DNA of 64,000 nt from Salinicola tamaricis (GCF_003006155.1 NZ_CP023559.1:4154001-4218000); one strand, 5' to 3'. Counted from the first letter of the stretch, positions 10,379-23,123 are shown. The notes: generated from the sequence alone by a model not told the origin. Numbers and translations: made by a program.

Positions 10379-11361
10379 TGAATCAGCCCGATTTCCTTGG
10401 ACAGCGCCTGGATGTCCTGAATCTGCTGCTTGACGAAGGCCTGGAACTCATCCGCCTTGGGATGGAACGGCATCAGACCGTTGCTGGCCATGACCTTCTT
10501 CCACTGGTCGCTGGCGTAGAGCTTGTCCATGGCGTCGACCCAGTACTGCTTGGCATCGTCGTCGATACCCGCCGGCATGTAGAAACCGCGCCAGTTGGGG
10601 CCGACCGCGTCGATGCCCTGCTCCTTGGCAGTGGGGATGTTGGACAGATCACCCGGCAGGCGCTCGTCGGAAAGCACCGCCAGTACGCGCAGGTCGCCGG
10701 ACTTCAGGAAACCCTGGGTCTCGGTGACGTCACCGGTGAAGGCGTCGACGTGGCCGCCGATGACCTGAGTCATCGCTTCGCCACCGTTGTTGTAGGAGAG
10801 ATAGGGGATCCGCGGCAGGTTCTCGACCCCGGCCGCCTTGGCCGCGATCAGTACCTTGAGATGGTCCCAGCCGCCGTTGGCGCTACCGCCGGCGAACTTG
10901 ACCGCCCGCGGGTCCTTCTTCATCGCGTCCATCAGCTCGTTGAGGTTGTGATAAGGCGAATCCTTGGAGACCGCGATCACGCCGTAGTCGGCGCCCACGG
11001 CCCCGATCCAGTTGACCATGTCAGCGTTCATGCCCGGGAACTGCCCCTGGGCGAGACGCGTGGTGGTGGCCGTGGATGCGGCCACCAGCAGCTGGTCGTC
11101 ACCCTTGCGCTTGCTCACGGTGTGGGCAAACGCCACGCCGCCACCGGCACCCGCCATGTTGATGGTCTGAACGCTGGCCGGCACCAGCTTGAGCTCCTCG
11201 AGCACGTTACCCACGCTGCGGCAGGTAAAGTCCCAGCCGCCACCCGGATCGGACGGCGCGATACACTCGACCTTACCCGAGGGCTGAAACGCCATGGCGC
11301 TGGAAGCGACCAGCGTGAGGGCCGCGGCAGCGACCCATTTCAAGGATTTGGCGGAAATCAT
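10375..11361 (-). CDS. tctC: Tripartite tricarboxylate transporter, periplasmic binding protein TctC
   Basis: Bug/TctC-family extracytoplasmic receptor, probably for citrate or another di/tricarboxylate. The start is ATG 11361, with GGAG 6-9 bases upstream; the longer reading to 11463 runs through repeat DNA and is not credible. Residues 1-24 form a signal peptide (hydrophobic run AAAALTLVASSAMA, cut before FQPSG). The family motif PSDPGGGWDFTCR follows, then the MAGAGGGVAF loop and the IAGDVTETQG-type ligand region. About 328 residues, typical. It is the first gene of tctCBA, divergent from tctDE. Confidence 0.93.
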   Translation of the reverse strand: MISAKSLKWVAAAALTLVASSAMAFQPSGKVECIAPSDPGGGWDFTCRSVGNVLEELKLVPASVQTINMAGAGGGVAFAHTVSKRKGDDQLLVAASTATTTRLAQGQFPGMNADMVNWIGAVGADYGVIAVSKDSPYHNLNELMDAMKKDPRAVKFAGGSANGGWDHLKVLIAAKAAGVENLPRIPYLSYNNGGEAMTQVIGGHVDAFTGDVTETQGFLKSGDLRVLAVLSDERLPGDLSNIPTAKEQGIDAVGPNWRGFYMPAGIDDDAKQYWVDAMDKLYASDQWKKVMASNGLMPFHPKADEFQAFVKQQIQDIQALSKEIGLIQ

Positions 11362-11374
11362 GGCTTCTCCTTTC

Positions 11375-11425
11375 TTGTGATGAAGCAAGCGTTGTGATGA
11401 AGCAGGCGCTGTGATGAAGCAAGGG
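11375..11425. repeat. Three tandem 17-bp repeats in the tctC leader
   Basis: Units at 11375-11391, 11392-11408 and 11409-11425 share the core TGTGATGAAGCA with a period of exactly 17 bases. They end right where the tctC ribosome binding site begins. On the tctC mRNA each unit reads GCTTCATCACA. They lie in the control region between tctC and tctD. Confidence 0.85.
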
Positions 11426-11527
11426 TTGGAATGCCTCAAACGTCGTCGAGCGCAGGTCGTCATGCCAAAGGCTGCATGGCGGCCGAAGCAGAACCTCCAG
11501 CGCGACGCCCGACGCGGATCGAGCCAA

Positions 11528-11545
11528 CCTTACAATTCTGTAAGG
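11528..11545. promoter_or_regulatory. Palindrome in the tctC-tctD divergent control region
   Basis: CCTTACA-ATTC-TGTAAGG is a perfect 7-bp inverted repeat with a 4-base centre, midway between the divergent tctC and tctD genes. It is a likely operator, perhaps for TctD itself; the regulator is inferred from position only. The remaining intergenic DNA (11362-11707) holds the 17-bp repeats and a TACAAT box near 11652. Confidence 0.55.
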
Positions 11546-11707
11546 CAGAACTCTGTTCCCGTAGGCGGAATTTAGGCGCCCCGCTTTCGCGCGGTCAACG
11601 CTGCCGCGGCAAATGCCAACTAAAGTTGAATGCGCTCTTCCCGCGATCGTTTACAATCGCGCCACCGCCAGCAGACCCACCACCAAGGCCCTGCAGGAGC
11701 CGCTGCC

Positions 11708-12379
11708 ATGCCGCCGACACTGCTACTGGTCGAGGACGACCCGCTGCTCGCCGACACCCTCGCCGCGACCCTCGCCACGCCCGAACAGCAGGTCGAGCAC
11801 ATCGCCGATGGCGGCATCGCTGCGGCGTGCCTCTGCGAGCCCCACCCCTATGCGCTGGTGCTGCTCGATCTCAACCTGCCCACGCGCAGCGGCCTGGAAG
11901 TGCTGGCCACGCTGCGCGCCGTGGATCGGCATACCCCGGTGCTGATTCTCACCGCGCGGGCGGCAATCGAGGACCGGGTCAAGGGGCTAGACCTGGGTGC
12001 CGACGACTATCTGGCCAAGCCCTTCGCGCTCGATGAGCTGGAGGCGCGTGTCCGCGCGCTGCTGCGGCGCCGCAGCAGCGCCGTGGACGAAGCGCCGAGC
12101 CTGGGCGCGCTGCGTCTCGATCCGCAGCGTCAGCGCTTCAGCCTGGGCGAGAAGGCGTTGCCTCTGCCGCCACGCGAGCACCGCCTGCTCGCCTGCCTGC
12201 TGCGCTACGCCGGCGAGCCGGTGGACAAGGCGCGCCTGATCGACGAGGCGTTCGCCGGCGAGGCCGTGGGCGACAACGCCATCGAGGTCTATGTGCACCG
12301 TCTGCGTCGACGTCTGGCCGACTCGGGCATCGGCCTGCGCACGGTGCGCGGCATCGGCTATCTGCTGGAAACCCAGTGA
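11708..12379 (+). CDS. tctD: Response regulator TctD (OmpR family)
   Basis: DNA-binding response regulator of 223 residues. Start ATG 11708 (MPPTLLLVEDD) fits the receiver fold and has AGGAG upstream. The receiver domain has acidic residues at VEDD (8-11), phospho-acceptor Asp54 in LLDLNLP and Lys in LAKPF. A winged-helix C-terminal domain ends with VYVHRLRRRL and RTVRGIGYLL. It pairs with the histidine kinase that starts inside its stop codon, and most likely controls the divergent tctCBA operon in response to external carboxylate. Confidence 0.93.
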   Translation: MPPTLLLVEDDPLLADTLAATLATPEQQVEHIADGGIAAACLCEPHPYALVLLDLNLPTRSGLEVLATLRAVDRHTPVLILTARAAIEDRVKGLDLGADDYLAKPFALDELEARVRALLRRRSSAVDEAPSLGALRLDPQRQRFSLGEKALPLPPREHRLLACLLRYAGEPVDKARLIDEAFAGEAVGDNAIEVYVHRLRRRLADSGIGLRTVRGIGYLLETQ

Positions 12380-13768
12380 CGGCCCTCCCCCGCTTTCGCC
12401 TGGCGCATCTGAGTCTTTACCGCCGCCTGACGGTGCTGCTGCTCTGTCCGTTGGCGCTGGTGGCGGCGCTCATCCTGGGGCAGAGCTGGTTCGCCTCGCG
12501 CGCCGCCGCTGATCGTGCCTTCGATCGCCTGCTCGATGCTGCCTCGCTGTCGATCGCCGAGCAGGTACGCTGGCAGCAGAGCCGGCTGTGGATGGACCTG
12601 CCTCCGTCGGCGCTCGAGATGCTGGCAACGGATGCCGAAGAGCGGGTCTTCTACGCCCTCTATGATGCCCAGGGGCGCTTCGTCACCGGCAACCGCACCC
12701 TGCCCGAGCTCCCCCCTCGCCCAGCGGCCAGATGAGCTACGCCGATGTCGACGTCGGCGGCCTGTCACTGCGCCTGGGCGTGCGCCGCTCGCGCCTGGAG
12801 GGCTGGGATCGCAGCGACCGCTTCGAAGTACGCGTGGCGCACTCCCAGGAAGGGCGGACGGCGCTGGCCAACCGCCTGTTCCTGGCGAGCCTGCTCAACG
12901 TGGCGCTGATCGCCCTGCTGGCGATGGTGGTGGTCCTGCTCTCGGCGCGTTTTGCCCTGGAACCGCTGACGCGGCTGCGCCGGGCGATCCGTCAGCGCGA
13001 CCCGCGTACGCTGGCACCGCTGGCGCTGGAATTACCGCGTGAGCTCGACGAACTGCGTCAGACGCTGAACGAGCTGCTGGCCCGCATGCGCCGGGTGCGG
13101 GCCAACCAAGAGCGCTTCATCGGCGACGCCTCGCACCAGCTGCGCACGCCGCTGGCAGGTCTGTCGGCCCGCGCCGAACTGGCCCTGCGCCAGACCGACC
13201 CGGCACAGTGGCGCAGCGCCCTCGACAGCATGCACGCCACCGCCGCCCAGACCGCCCGACTGGCCGGCCAGCTACTCTCGCTGACCCGCCTCAACAATCC
13301 CGAGGCCGCCCCGGCACATACCCCGGTCGACCTGTGTGCGCTGGCCCAGCGCGCAGTACGCAGCGGCTTCGCCAGCTTCGACCGGCCGGGGTCGATCTCG
13401 GCGTGGAGAGTCCGGCGCAGGCGGTGATAGTCGCCGCCACCGCCTGGCAGCTCGAGGAGGCGCTCGCCAATCTGCTCGAGAACGCCGCCCTCTACGGCGC
13501 CCGGCGCATCACCGTCAGCGTGCTCGCCGACCCACCGCGACTGTGCGTCGAAGACGATGGCCCCGGAATCCCCGAGTCGCAGCGCCTGCTGGTGCTGCGC
13601 CCCTTCCATCGCGGCCGCGAGGGGGGCACCGGCACCGGCCTGGGACTCGCCATCGTCGACAGTATCGCCCGCGCCCATGGCTGCCGCCTCACCCTCGCGG
13701 ACAGCGACCCTGCTCACCCTGAACGGCCTGGCCTATGCATCACCCTGACCTTTCCCGACGCCGTTTGA
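12376..13768 (+). CDS. tctE: Sensor histidine kinase TctE (two frame breaks)
   Basis: Membrane sensor kinase partner of TctD. The start is GTG 12376, overlapping the tctD stop by 4 bases. A first membrane helix (LTVLLLCPLALVAALIL) and a periplasmic sensor part are followed by a second helix (LLNVALIALLAMVVVLL), HAMP-like linker, H-box FIGDASHQLRTPL, N-box NLLENAALYGA, DDGPGIP and GTGTGLGLAIV. Frames break near 12718, in a C run, and near 13392 (FDRPG|VDLGV). Each is repaired by one added base. The kinase core is complete once joined. Confidence 0.88.
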
Positions 13769-14897
13769 GCGGCGCCCTGCTGAGCCTGGCCGGCGCAGCG
13801 GCACTGGGCCCGCCGGCCTGGGCCGCTACCCTGGAGTTTGCCGCCAGCACCACGCCGGCCACGCCGCTGACGATCTATGGCGCTGCTCGACCCGCCCCAG
13901 GCACGTCCGCTGCTACAGGCGTTCAAGCAGCGCACCCGGAGATCGCGCTGGTCTATCGGCATATGGATACGCTGGCGCTGCACCGGCGGGTGCTTGACGA
14001 GCAGGATGCGCCCCAGGCCGACGTGATCATGTCGCCGGCCATGCCGTGGCAGTACCAGCTGGCCAACGCCGGGCTCTCCAGCCCCATCGACTCCCCTGTC
14101 ACGGCCGACTGGCCGCGCTGGGCGCGATGGCGTCACGAGCTGTTCGGCTTCACCTTCGAGCCGATCGTGATGGTCTATCGGCGCGATCTCGCCGCACACA
14201 TGTCGGCGCCCGAGAGCCACGCCGAACTGCTGGCACGCCTGGATACCCATACCCAGTTGCTCACGGGCCGAGTGGTCACCTACGACCCGCGGCTGAGCGG
14301 CGCCGGCTACACCTACGCCATCGAGGATGCGCGCATCTCGGCACGCTACTGGGACCTGGTGGCGGCTCTCGGCCGCAGCCATGCAGCGCTCGAAGCGACT
14401 ACCTCGGCCATGCTCGCAGGGCTCAGTGCGGGACGCTACTGGATCGGCTACAACCTGATCGGCTCCTACGCCCAGGCTTACGTGGCAAACCACCCGGAAC
14501 TCGAGATGGTGATCCCGCGCGACTACGCCCTGGTGCTGCAGCGCGCCTGGTCATGCGCCAGCGTGGCGCGCCGCATCCGGAAGCCGCCGAACGCTTCATC
14601 GACTTTTTGCTCGGGCGCCTGGCGCAGACGCTGCTGGCGACCCGCACCACCCTCGGTGCGGTGGACCCCGGGGTCAGCGGTCCCGGCACCGCCGGTGCCC
14701 TGCGCGAACGCCTGGGTGACGCCATTCGTCCGGTCCAGATCGGCCCCGGCCTGCTCGCTACCCTGGATACGCTCAAGCGCCAGACCCTGCTCGAACAGTG
14801 GCAGCAGGCGTTCGCCAACCGCACCACCTTTGCCGACGGGCCACTGGCGGACCCGGCACCGCTGCCCGCGACCACCAAGGAATCACCCTCACCATGA
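13735..14897 (+). CDS. Periplasmic solute-binding protein co-transcribed with tctDE (frame breaks)
   Basis: Extracellular solute-binding protein of the ABC/iron-type fold, about 387 residues. ATG 13735 gives an N-terminal signal peptide with arginines (SRRRLSG), then a hydrophobic run, cut near AWAATLEF. Later blocks include VYRHMDTLALHRRV, VYDP-like VTYDPRLSGAGYTYAI and RYWIGYNLIGSYAQ. The start lies 34 bases inside tctE and the stop overlaps tlyA (ATGA). About 13880-13940 reads better in another frame (DPPQARPLLQAFKQR), and another frame break at about 14555 restores ERFIDFLLGRLAQTLL. With no permease nearby, it may be a sensor accessory like PgtC rather than a transporter part; that is inference. 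Confidence 0.72.
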
Positions 14898-15643
14898 AAC
14901 GTCTCGACCAACTGGTGGCCGCCCAACTGCGGTCGCGTACCCGGGCCCAGCGGCTGATCCGCCAGGGCTATGTCAGCATCGACGATGGCCGCGGCTGGCG
15001 GGTCGCCGACAAGCCCGGCGAAAAGCTCCCCGAGGAGACAGCGCTGAGGATCGAGACCGCCCCGGAGGAGCGCTACGTCTCGCGCGCCGGGCTCAAGCTG
15101 GAAGCGCTGCTGAGCGCGCTCGAACGCCGCCTCGACGGCCTCTGCGTGCTCGACATCGGCCAGTCCACCGGCGGCTTCAGCGACTGTGCACTACGCTTCG
15201 GCGCCGCCCGGGTAATCGGTATCGAGGTGGGTCACGGCCAGCTCGACGCCACTCTGCGCGAGGATCCGCGGGTCACCTGCCTGGAGGGGGTCAACGCCCG
15301 CGCGCTGCCCCACGCCACGCTCGCCGAGCTGGCGCCGGGCGGCATCGATGCCGTGGTCATGGACGTCTCGTTCATCTCGCAGACGCTGATCCTGCCGCAG
15401 ATCGCTCAGGTATTGGCGCCGGGCGGCGAACTCTTCTCGCTGGTCAAGCCGCAGTTCGAGGTCGGCCCGGGGCGCGTCGACGACCGCGGCATCGTGCGCG
15501 ACTCGGCACTCTTCGCGCAGGTCGCCGAGACCCTGCAGACCCACTGCCGCAGCGTCGGGCTGGCGCTCACCCACTGGTGCGAGAGCCCGATCCAGGGTGG
15601 CGACGGCAATCGCGAGTTCCTGCTCCACGCACGCCGCGTCTGA
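14894..15643 (+). CDS. tlyA: TlyA family rRNA (cytidine-2'-O)-methyltransferase
   Basis: 249-residue protein of the TlyA/hemolysin A family: an N-terminal S4 RNA-binding domain (KRLDQLVAAQ...RLIRQGYVSID, residues 2-30) followed by an FtsJ/Rossmann methyltransferase. SAM-binding motif CVLDIGQSTGGFSDC is near residues 82-96, with MDVSFISQTL and LVKPQFEVGPGR downstream. Family members methylate rRNA cytidines; the exact site here is not known. Start ATG 14894 overlaps the preceding stop by 4 bases and has AAGGAA upstream. Confidence 0.92.
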   Translation: MKRLDQLVAAQLRSRTRAQRLIRQGYVSIDDGRGWRVADKPGEKLPEETALRIETAPEERYVSRAGLKLEALLSALERRLDGLCVLDIGQSTGGFSDCALRFGAARVIGIEVGHGQLDATLREDPRVTCLEGVNARALPHATLAELAPGGIDAVVMDVSFISQTLILPQIAQVLAPGGELFSLVKPQFEVGPGRVDDRGIVRDSALFAQVAETLQTHCRSVGLALTHWCESPIQGGDGNREFLLHARRV

Positions 15644-15661
15644 GCGCCTTGGGCGCCCTCC

Positions 15662-19129
<3,468 letters not shown>

Positions 19130-19366
19130 GCCAACTCCTTGTAAACACCGTCCCCCGGGGAAACGTCCCTGGAATCGTCGGGGCGATTTTCCAGGGTTTC
19201 AGCGCCGATCGCCAGCACCACTCGCCAGGCCCACCCGCTTGGCTCTATCATCAGCGCGGGCGGGGCGCGCCACGTGCGTGCGCGCAGCGTTCCACGGCCA
19301 CCAACGGCAAGCCGGATCCGCCGCGACCTGCCTTCGCGACCAGGACTCTATCGACAGGACAGTCTC

Positions 19367-20289
19367 ATGACGCCAATCCGCTCACTCTCCTCCTCAAGCC
19401 TCGTGGCCATGGGCTTGCTGATGGCACCGCTGGCGCTGGCCCAGACCGTGGAGGCCACGCCCGACCCGGTCCAGCAGGCGAGCGAGAAGGCTGAGGTTCG
19501 CCGGGATCTGGAAGCGGAGACGGCCGACAACCCGCTGGCGATTACCGCCTATCGGCGTAACTACGTCATGCCGTGGACCTATAACACCAACCCTGACGAG
19601 GCTGATTTCCGCGAGATCTCCACCGACGGCGGCGTCGATCACTCCGAGGTGAAGTTCCAGCTCAGTTTCAAGGTCAAGCTGCTCGACGACATCCTCGGCC
19701 GCAATGGCGATCTCTACTTCGCCTATACCCAGCGCAGCTGGTGGCAGGCCTACAACTCCGAGGCCTCCTCGCCGTTCCGCGAGACCAACTACGAGCCGGA
19801 AGCCTTCATGAGCTTCGACAACAGCTGGACCGTGCTCGGCTGGACCAACACCATCAACCGGATCGGTTTCGCCCACCAGTCCAACGGACGCTCCGATCCG
19901 CTGTCACGCAGCTGGAACCGCCTCTACGCGGAGACGATCTTCCAGCGTGGCGACTGGGCCTTCAGCGTGGCGCCCCACTGGCGCATTCCCGAGAACGATC
20001 GCGACGATGACAATCCGGATCTCGAGGACTACATCGGCTATGGCGATCTCACCCTGGTGGCGCAATCGGCGATCAGGAAGTATCGCTGATGCTGCGCGGC
20101 AACCCGGGCCAGGCCCATTACGGCGGCCAGCTCGACTACTCCTTCCCGCTGTTCGGCAAGGTCCGCGGCTATGTACAGTACTACCGCGGCTATGGCGAGA
20201 GTCTGATCGACTACGACAATGACGTTCAACGTTTCGGGCTGGGCTTCAGCATCAACACCTTCCTGGCCGGGATACCCGGCACGCGTTGA
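19367..20289 (+). CDS. pldA: Outer membrane phospholipase A PldA (one frame break)
   Basis: Outer-membrane beta-barrel that hydrolyses phospholipids at sn-1 and sn-2. Start ATG 19367 gives a signal peptide (LVAMGLLMAPLALA, cut before QTVEA). The N-terminal YRRNYVMPWTYN block and FKVKLLDD strand are typical. The active site is visible as RIGFAHQSNGRSDPL (catalytic His and Ser) and SWNRLY (Asn). Near 20067 one base is missing; the rest continues as GDQEVSLMLRGNPGQAHYGG and ends in RFGLGFSINTFLAG, the final strand. Length after repair, about 307 residues, is normal. Confidence 0.9.
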
Positions 20290-20364
20290 TGCCTGACGCT
20301 GGGCTGACTATGCTGACTGCTGTTCGTCAGCACTCTGCCAATCGACTGTCAAAGGAAGACACCC

Positions 20365-20705
20365 ATGACCATGCAACCCACCGGTGGCCAACACCCGGAA
20401 CGCGAGCGCGAAGCCTCTACCGCACAACTCAAGGAAGACCTGCGCCATCTATCGCAGACGGTGGAGGAACTGATCCACGCCACGCGGATGACTCGCGCAG
20501 CAACATCGCCGAACTGCGCGAGCGCGCCCAGCAGCGCCTGCAAGACACGCGCGAGCGTCTCGAGGCGCGCGGTGAAGCCCTCTACGACAGCGCTCGAGAG
20601 CAGATCGACGCCACCGATCGCTACGTGCACGACAACCCGTGGACCAGCATCGGGATCGGTGCGGCTGCCGGCGTGGTACTGGGGCTGCTGCTGGGGCGGC
20701 GCTGA
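20365..20705 (+). CDS. YqjD/ElaB family (DUF883) ribosome/membrane-associated protein (one frame break)
   Basis: Small C-tail-anchored protein. Start ATG 20365 has AAAGGAAG upstream. The N-terminal part (STAQLKEDLRHLSQTVEELI) and a helical stretch rich in Arg/Glu (NIAELRERAQQRLQDTRERL) are followed by the family hallmark VHDNPWTSIGIGAAAGVVLG and the terminal LLLGRR. Near 20482 one base is missing between HAT and ADDSRSN. E. coli YqjD binds 70S/100S ribosomes at the membrane in stationary phase. First gene of a yqjD-yqjE-yqjK-type operon. Confidence 0.85.
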
Positions 20706-21085
20706 TGGCAGGGCCCGCCGAGAATGTGATCGGCGCGGCGCGGCGGCTGATCGCCAACCTGATCGACACAGGTGAGACGCGCCTGCGTCTTGCCGTGGTC
20801 GAGTGGGAAGCCGAGCGTGAGCGACTGCTTACGCTACTGCTGCTGGCCGGCGCGGGATTGATCATGCTCTCCTTCGCCGTCGGCATGCTGCTGCTGCTGA
20901 TCGTGGTGGTGTACTGGGAGGAGAATCGCCTGCAGGTGATCGCGATCTGTGCCGGGGCCCTGTTCGTGATTGCCGCCGGCCTGATCCTCGCTGCGCGCCG
21001 CGTGGCTCGTCGGCGCAAGCTGATGGCGGCGACACTGCGCCACCTCGACCACGACCGCCAGGCACTGAGGCCGGATCATGAGTGA
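20705..21085 (+). CDS. YqjE-like (phage holin superfamily III) membrane protein
   Basis: 126-residue protein with two central membrane helices (LLTLLLLAGAGLIMLSFAVG and VIAICAGALFVIAAGLIL) flanked by charged ends. The ETRLRLAVVEWEAERERL segment before the first helix is typical of the YqjE family. ATG 20705 shares one base with the preceding stop; the reading frame is open further upstream but overlaps the yqjD-like gene. Role unknown; it probably works with its YqjD-like neighbour at the inner membrane. Confidence 0.82.
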   Translation: MAGPAENVIGAARRLIANLIDTGETRLRLAVVEWEAERERLLTLLLLAGAGLIMLSFAVGMLLLLIVVVYWEENRLQVIAICAGALFVIAAGLILAARRVARRRKLMAATLRHLDHDRQALRPDHE

Positions 21086-21377
21086 ACGCAGCCACCGTCA
21101 GCGGATCGAGGCGCTCGAACACGAGATTCTGCAGCAGCGCCTGGAGATGACTGCCGCCATGCGCGAGTGGCGCGATGCCACCGCCCCGATCGATAACGCC
21201 TGGGAGAAGCTGATGAGCTGGCGGGTGCCGCTGATGGCAGCCGGCAGCCTGTTCGCCCTGCGCGGCGCGCGCAAGCCCCGCGCGACTGGCCGCCTGCTCC
21301 GGCGCGCACTGACCGGGTTGATGATGTACAACCGCGGCAAGGCCCTCTACCGCGCCACCCGCGGGCGTCGGCGCTGA
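21078..21377 (+). CDS. YqjK-like protein
   Basis: 99-residue, strongly basic protein overlapping the yqjE-like gene by 8 bases. The start is ATG 21078 (MSERSHRQRIEALEHEILQQ). A short N-terminal coiled stretch, a WR-rich middle and a C-terminal arginine cluster (YRATRGRRR) are visible. Position as third gene of the operon supports the YqjK-like label more than sequence detail does. Confidence 0.65.
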   Translation: MSERSHRQRIEALEHEILQQRLEMTAAMREWRDATAPIDNAWEKLMSWRVPLMAAGSLFALRGARKPRATGRLLRRALTGLMMYNRGKALYRATRGRRR

Positions 21378-21411
21378 GCCGCGACCCGTTTCCAGGTTAC
21401 GCGACATGCGC

Positions 21412-21435
21412 ACGGCCGCCCTCACCGGCGGCCGT
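21412..21435. terminator. Hairpin between convergent yqjK-like and flavoprotein genes
   Basis: Perfect 9-bp inverted repeat ACGGCCGCC/GGCGGCCGT with a 6-base loop. A pyrimidine-rich stretch (CGTCTCTCTTATC) follows on the plus strand. Probably ends the yqjD-E-K transcript. Confidence 0.6.
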
Positions 21436-21472
21436 CGTCTCTCTTATCCCCCCTCTTATATTTCCCCAGAAT

Positions 21473-22657
21473 TTACACCGCCTGGCCGCAGGCCACCCCC
21501 GAAGCCCACGCCCACTGGAAGTTGAAGCCGCCCAGCTGGCCGGTGACATCCAGCACCTCACCGATGAAGCGCAGCTGCGGCAGCTCCTCGACGGCAAAGG
21601 TCTTGGATGAGATGGCGCGGGTGTCGACACCGCCCAGCGTGACCTCTGCCGTGCGCCAGCCCTCGGTACCGGCGGGCTTGAACTGCCACCGCGTCAGCGC
21701 CTCGGCGAGGGCCTCGATCTGGGTATTGGAGAGATCCGCCAGCGGCGCATCCGGCCACGCCTGCCACTCGCCCAGCGCCTGGGCCAGACGGCGCGGCAAG
21801 TGCTCGCCCAGCCAGCCAGCGAGACGCTTGCGCGGCGCTTCGCGACGGCCCTGGCGCAAGGTCTCCGTCACATCGAGATGCGGCAGCCAGTCGATCGTCA
21901 ACGCCATGCCCGGCTCCCAGTGACTGGAGGCCTGCAGCATGGCCGGTCCGGAGAGCCCACGATGGGTGAACAACAGTGGTTCGCGGTAGTGACCATCGCC
22001 GCAGCTCACCGCCACCGGGCAGGAGAGCCCGGATAGCGCCGCGAGTGCCGTCTTCCACTGCGAGGTCACGGTGAACGGCACCAGCGCCGCCCGGGTCGCG
22101 GTCACCTCCAGCCCGAACTGGCGCGCCAGCTCATACCCGAAACCGCTGGCGCCCAGGGTAGGAATCGACAGTCCGCCGCTGGCAACCACCACGGCGCCAG
22201 CATCGAGCGTGCCGTCAGAGCTCTTCAAACGCATGCCCTCGCCCAGACGCTCGACCCGCTCGATCGTGGTCGAGAGTGAGACCTCGACCCCGGCCCAGGC
22301 GCACTCGGTGAGCAGCATCTCGACGATCGCCTTGGCCGAGTCGGCGCAGAACAGCTGCCCCGGCGCCTTCTCGACATACTCGATACCGTGACGCTCGACC
22401 AGCTCGACGAAGTGCTGCGGGGTATAGCGCTTGAGCGCCGAGATCGCGAAGTGCGGGTTGCGCGAGAAGAAGTGGCGCGGCGCAGTGGCCAGATTGGTGA
22501 AATTGCAGCGCCCGCCGCCGGACATCAGGATCTTCTTGCCAGCCTTGTTGGCGTGGTCGATGACCCTGACCCGCTGCCCGCGATAGCCCGCAGTGAGTGC
22601 GCACATCAGCCCGGCGGCGCCGGCACCGATCACGATGACGTCATAGGATGAGGGCAT
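21473..22657 (-). CDS. HI0933/YhiN (BaiN-like) family NAD(P)/FAD-dependent oxidoreductase
   Basis: Flavoprotein of 394 residues. Start ATG 22657 (MPSSYDVIVIGAGAAGL); the longer reading to 22774 lacks similarity. The FAD-binding Rossmann motif is at residues 8-15, followed by ANKAGKKILMSGGGRCNFTN, the signature of the HI0933 family, and VVVASGGLSIPTLGASG. It ends with GEVLDVTGQLGGFNFQWAW, where the second FAD contact lies. The substrate is unknown for most members. Single gene, converging on the yqjK-like gene. Confidence 0.92.
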   Translation of the reverse strand: MPSSYDVIVIGAGAAGLMCALTAGYRGQRVRVIDHANKAGKKILMSGGGRCNFTNLATAPRHFFSRNPHFAISALKRYTPQHFVELVERHGIEYVEKAPGQLFCADSAKAIVEMLLTECAWAGVEVSLSTTIERVERLGEGMRLKSSDGTLDAGAVVVASGGLSIPTLGASGFGYELARQFGLEVTATRAALVPFTVTSQWKTALAALSGLSCPVAVSCGDGHYREPLLFTHRGLSGPAMLQASSHWEPGMALTIDWLPHLDVTETLRQGRREAPRKRLAGWLGEHLPRRLAQALGEWQAWPDAPLADLSNTQIEALAEALTRWQFKPAGTEGWRTAEVTLGGVDTRAISSKTFAVEELPQLRFIGEVLDVTGQLGGFNFQWAWASGVACGQAV

Positions 22658-22886
22658 GGTCTGGCGGCTCCCGCGGCAGTGAGTGGGCGCGCATTCTAAC
22701 AGGGAAACGCCGCTTCGCCCGGCGATGGGGGCGAAGCGACAGGCAAGGCCACACCGCGCCCCTTTTCGCCACACCGTTTTCGCCGCGCTCTGATTCGCTT
22801 CGCCCCTAGCGCGTCATGAAACTGCAACTACACTGAAAATGCGACGCTCTCGCCCGCGAGTCACCCACTTCGATTAAGGAAGATCC

Positions 22887-23123
22887 ATGAGCAGACACTA
22901 TCGAGACGACGCCCGTCACTACTACCGTGACGCCAAGCAGCGCGGACGTGCCGGCGTGCAGCGCGCGCGCCAGCGCGCCGACGACATGAGCCAGGACCTG
23001 ATGGAACACGCCGGAGAGGCGTGGCGGGACACCGACGACTACGTTCACCGCAACGCCTGGAGCGGTATCGGGGTCGCTGCGCTGGCCGGTTTCGCGATCG
23101 GCTTCTTCGTCGGCCGTCGCTGA
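22887..23123 (+). CDS. Second YqjD/ElaB-like (DUF883) protein
   Basis: 78-residue protein with AAGGAAG 7 bases before ATG 22887. The Arg/Tyr/Asp-rich N-terminus (HYRDDARHYYRDAKQRGR) is shorter than in the paralogue at 20365. The C-terminal anchor is the same type: VHRNAWSGIGVAALAGFAIG then FFVGRR. It stands alone. A hairpin at 23197-23217 follows without a T run. Confidence 0.83.
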   Translation: MSRHYRDDARHYYRDAKQRGRAGVQRARQRADDMSQDLMEHAGEAWRDTDDYVHRNAWSGIGVAALAGFAIGFFVGRR

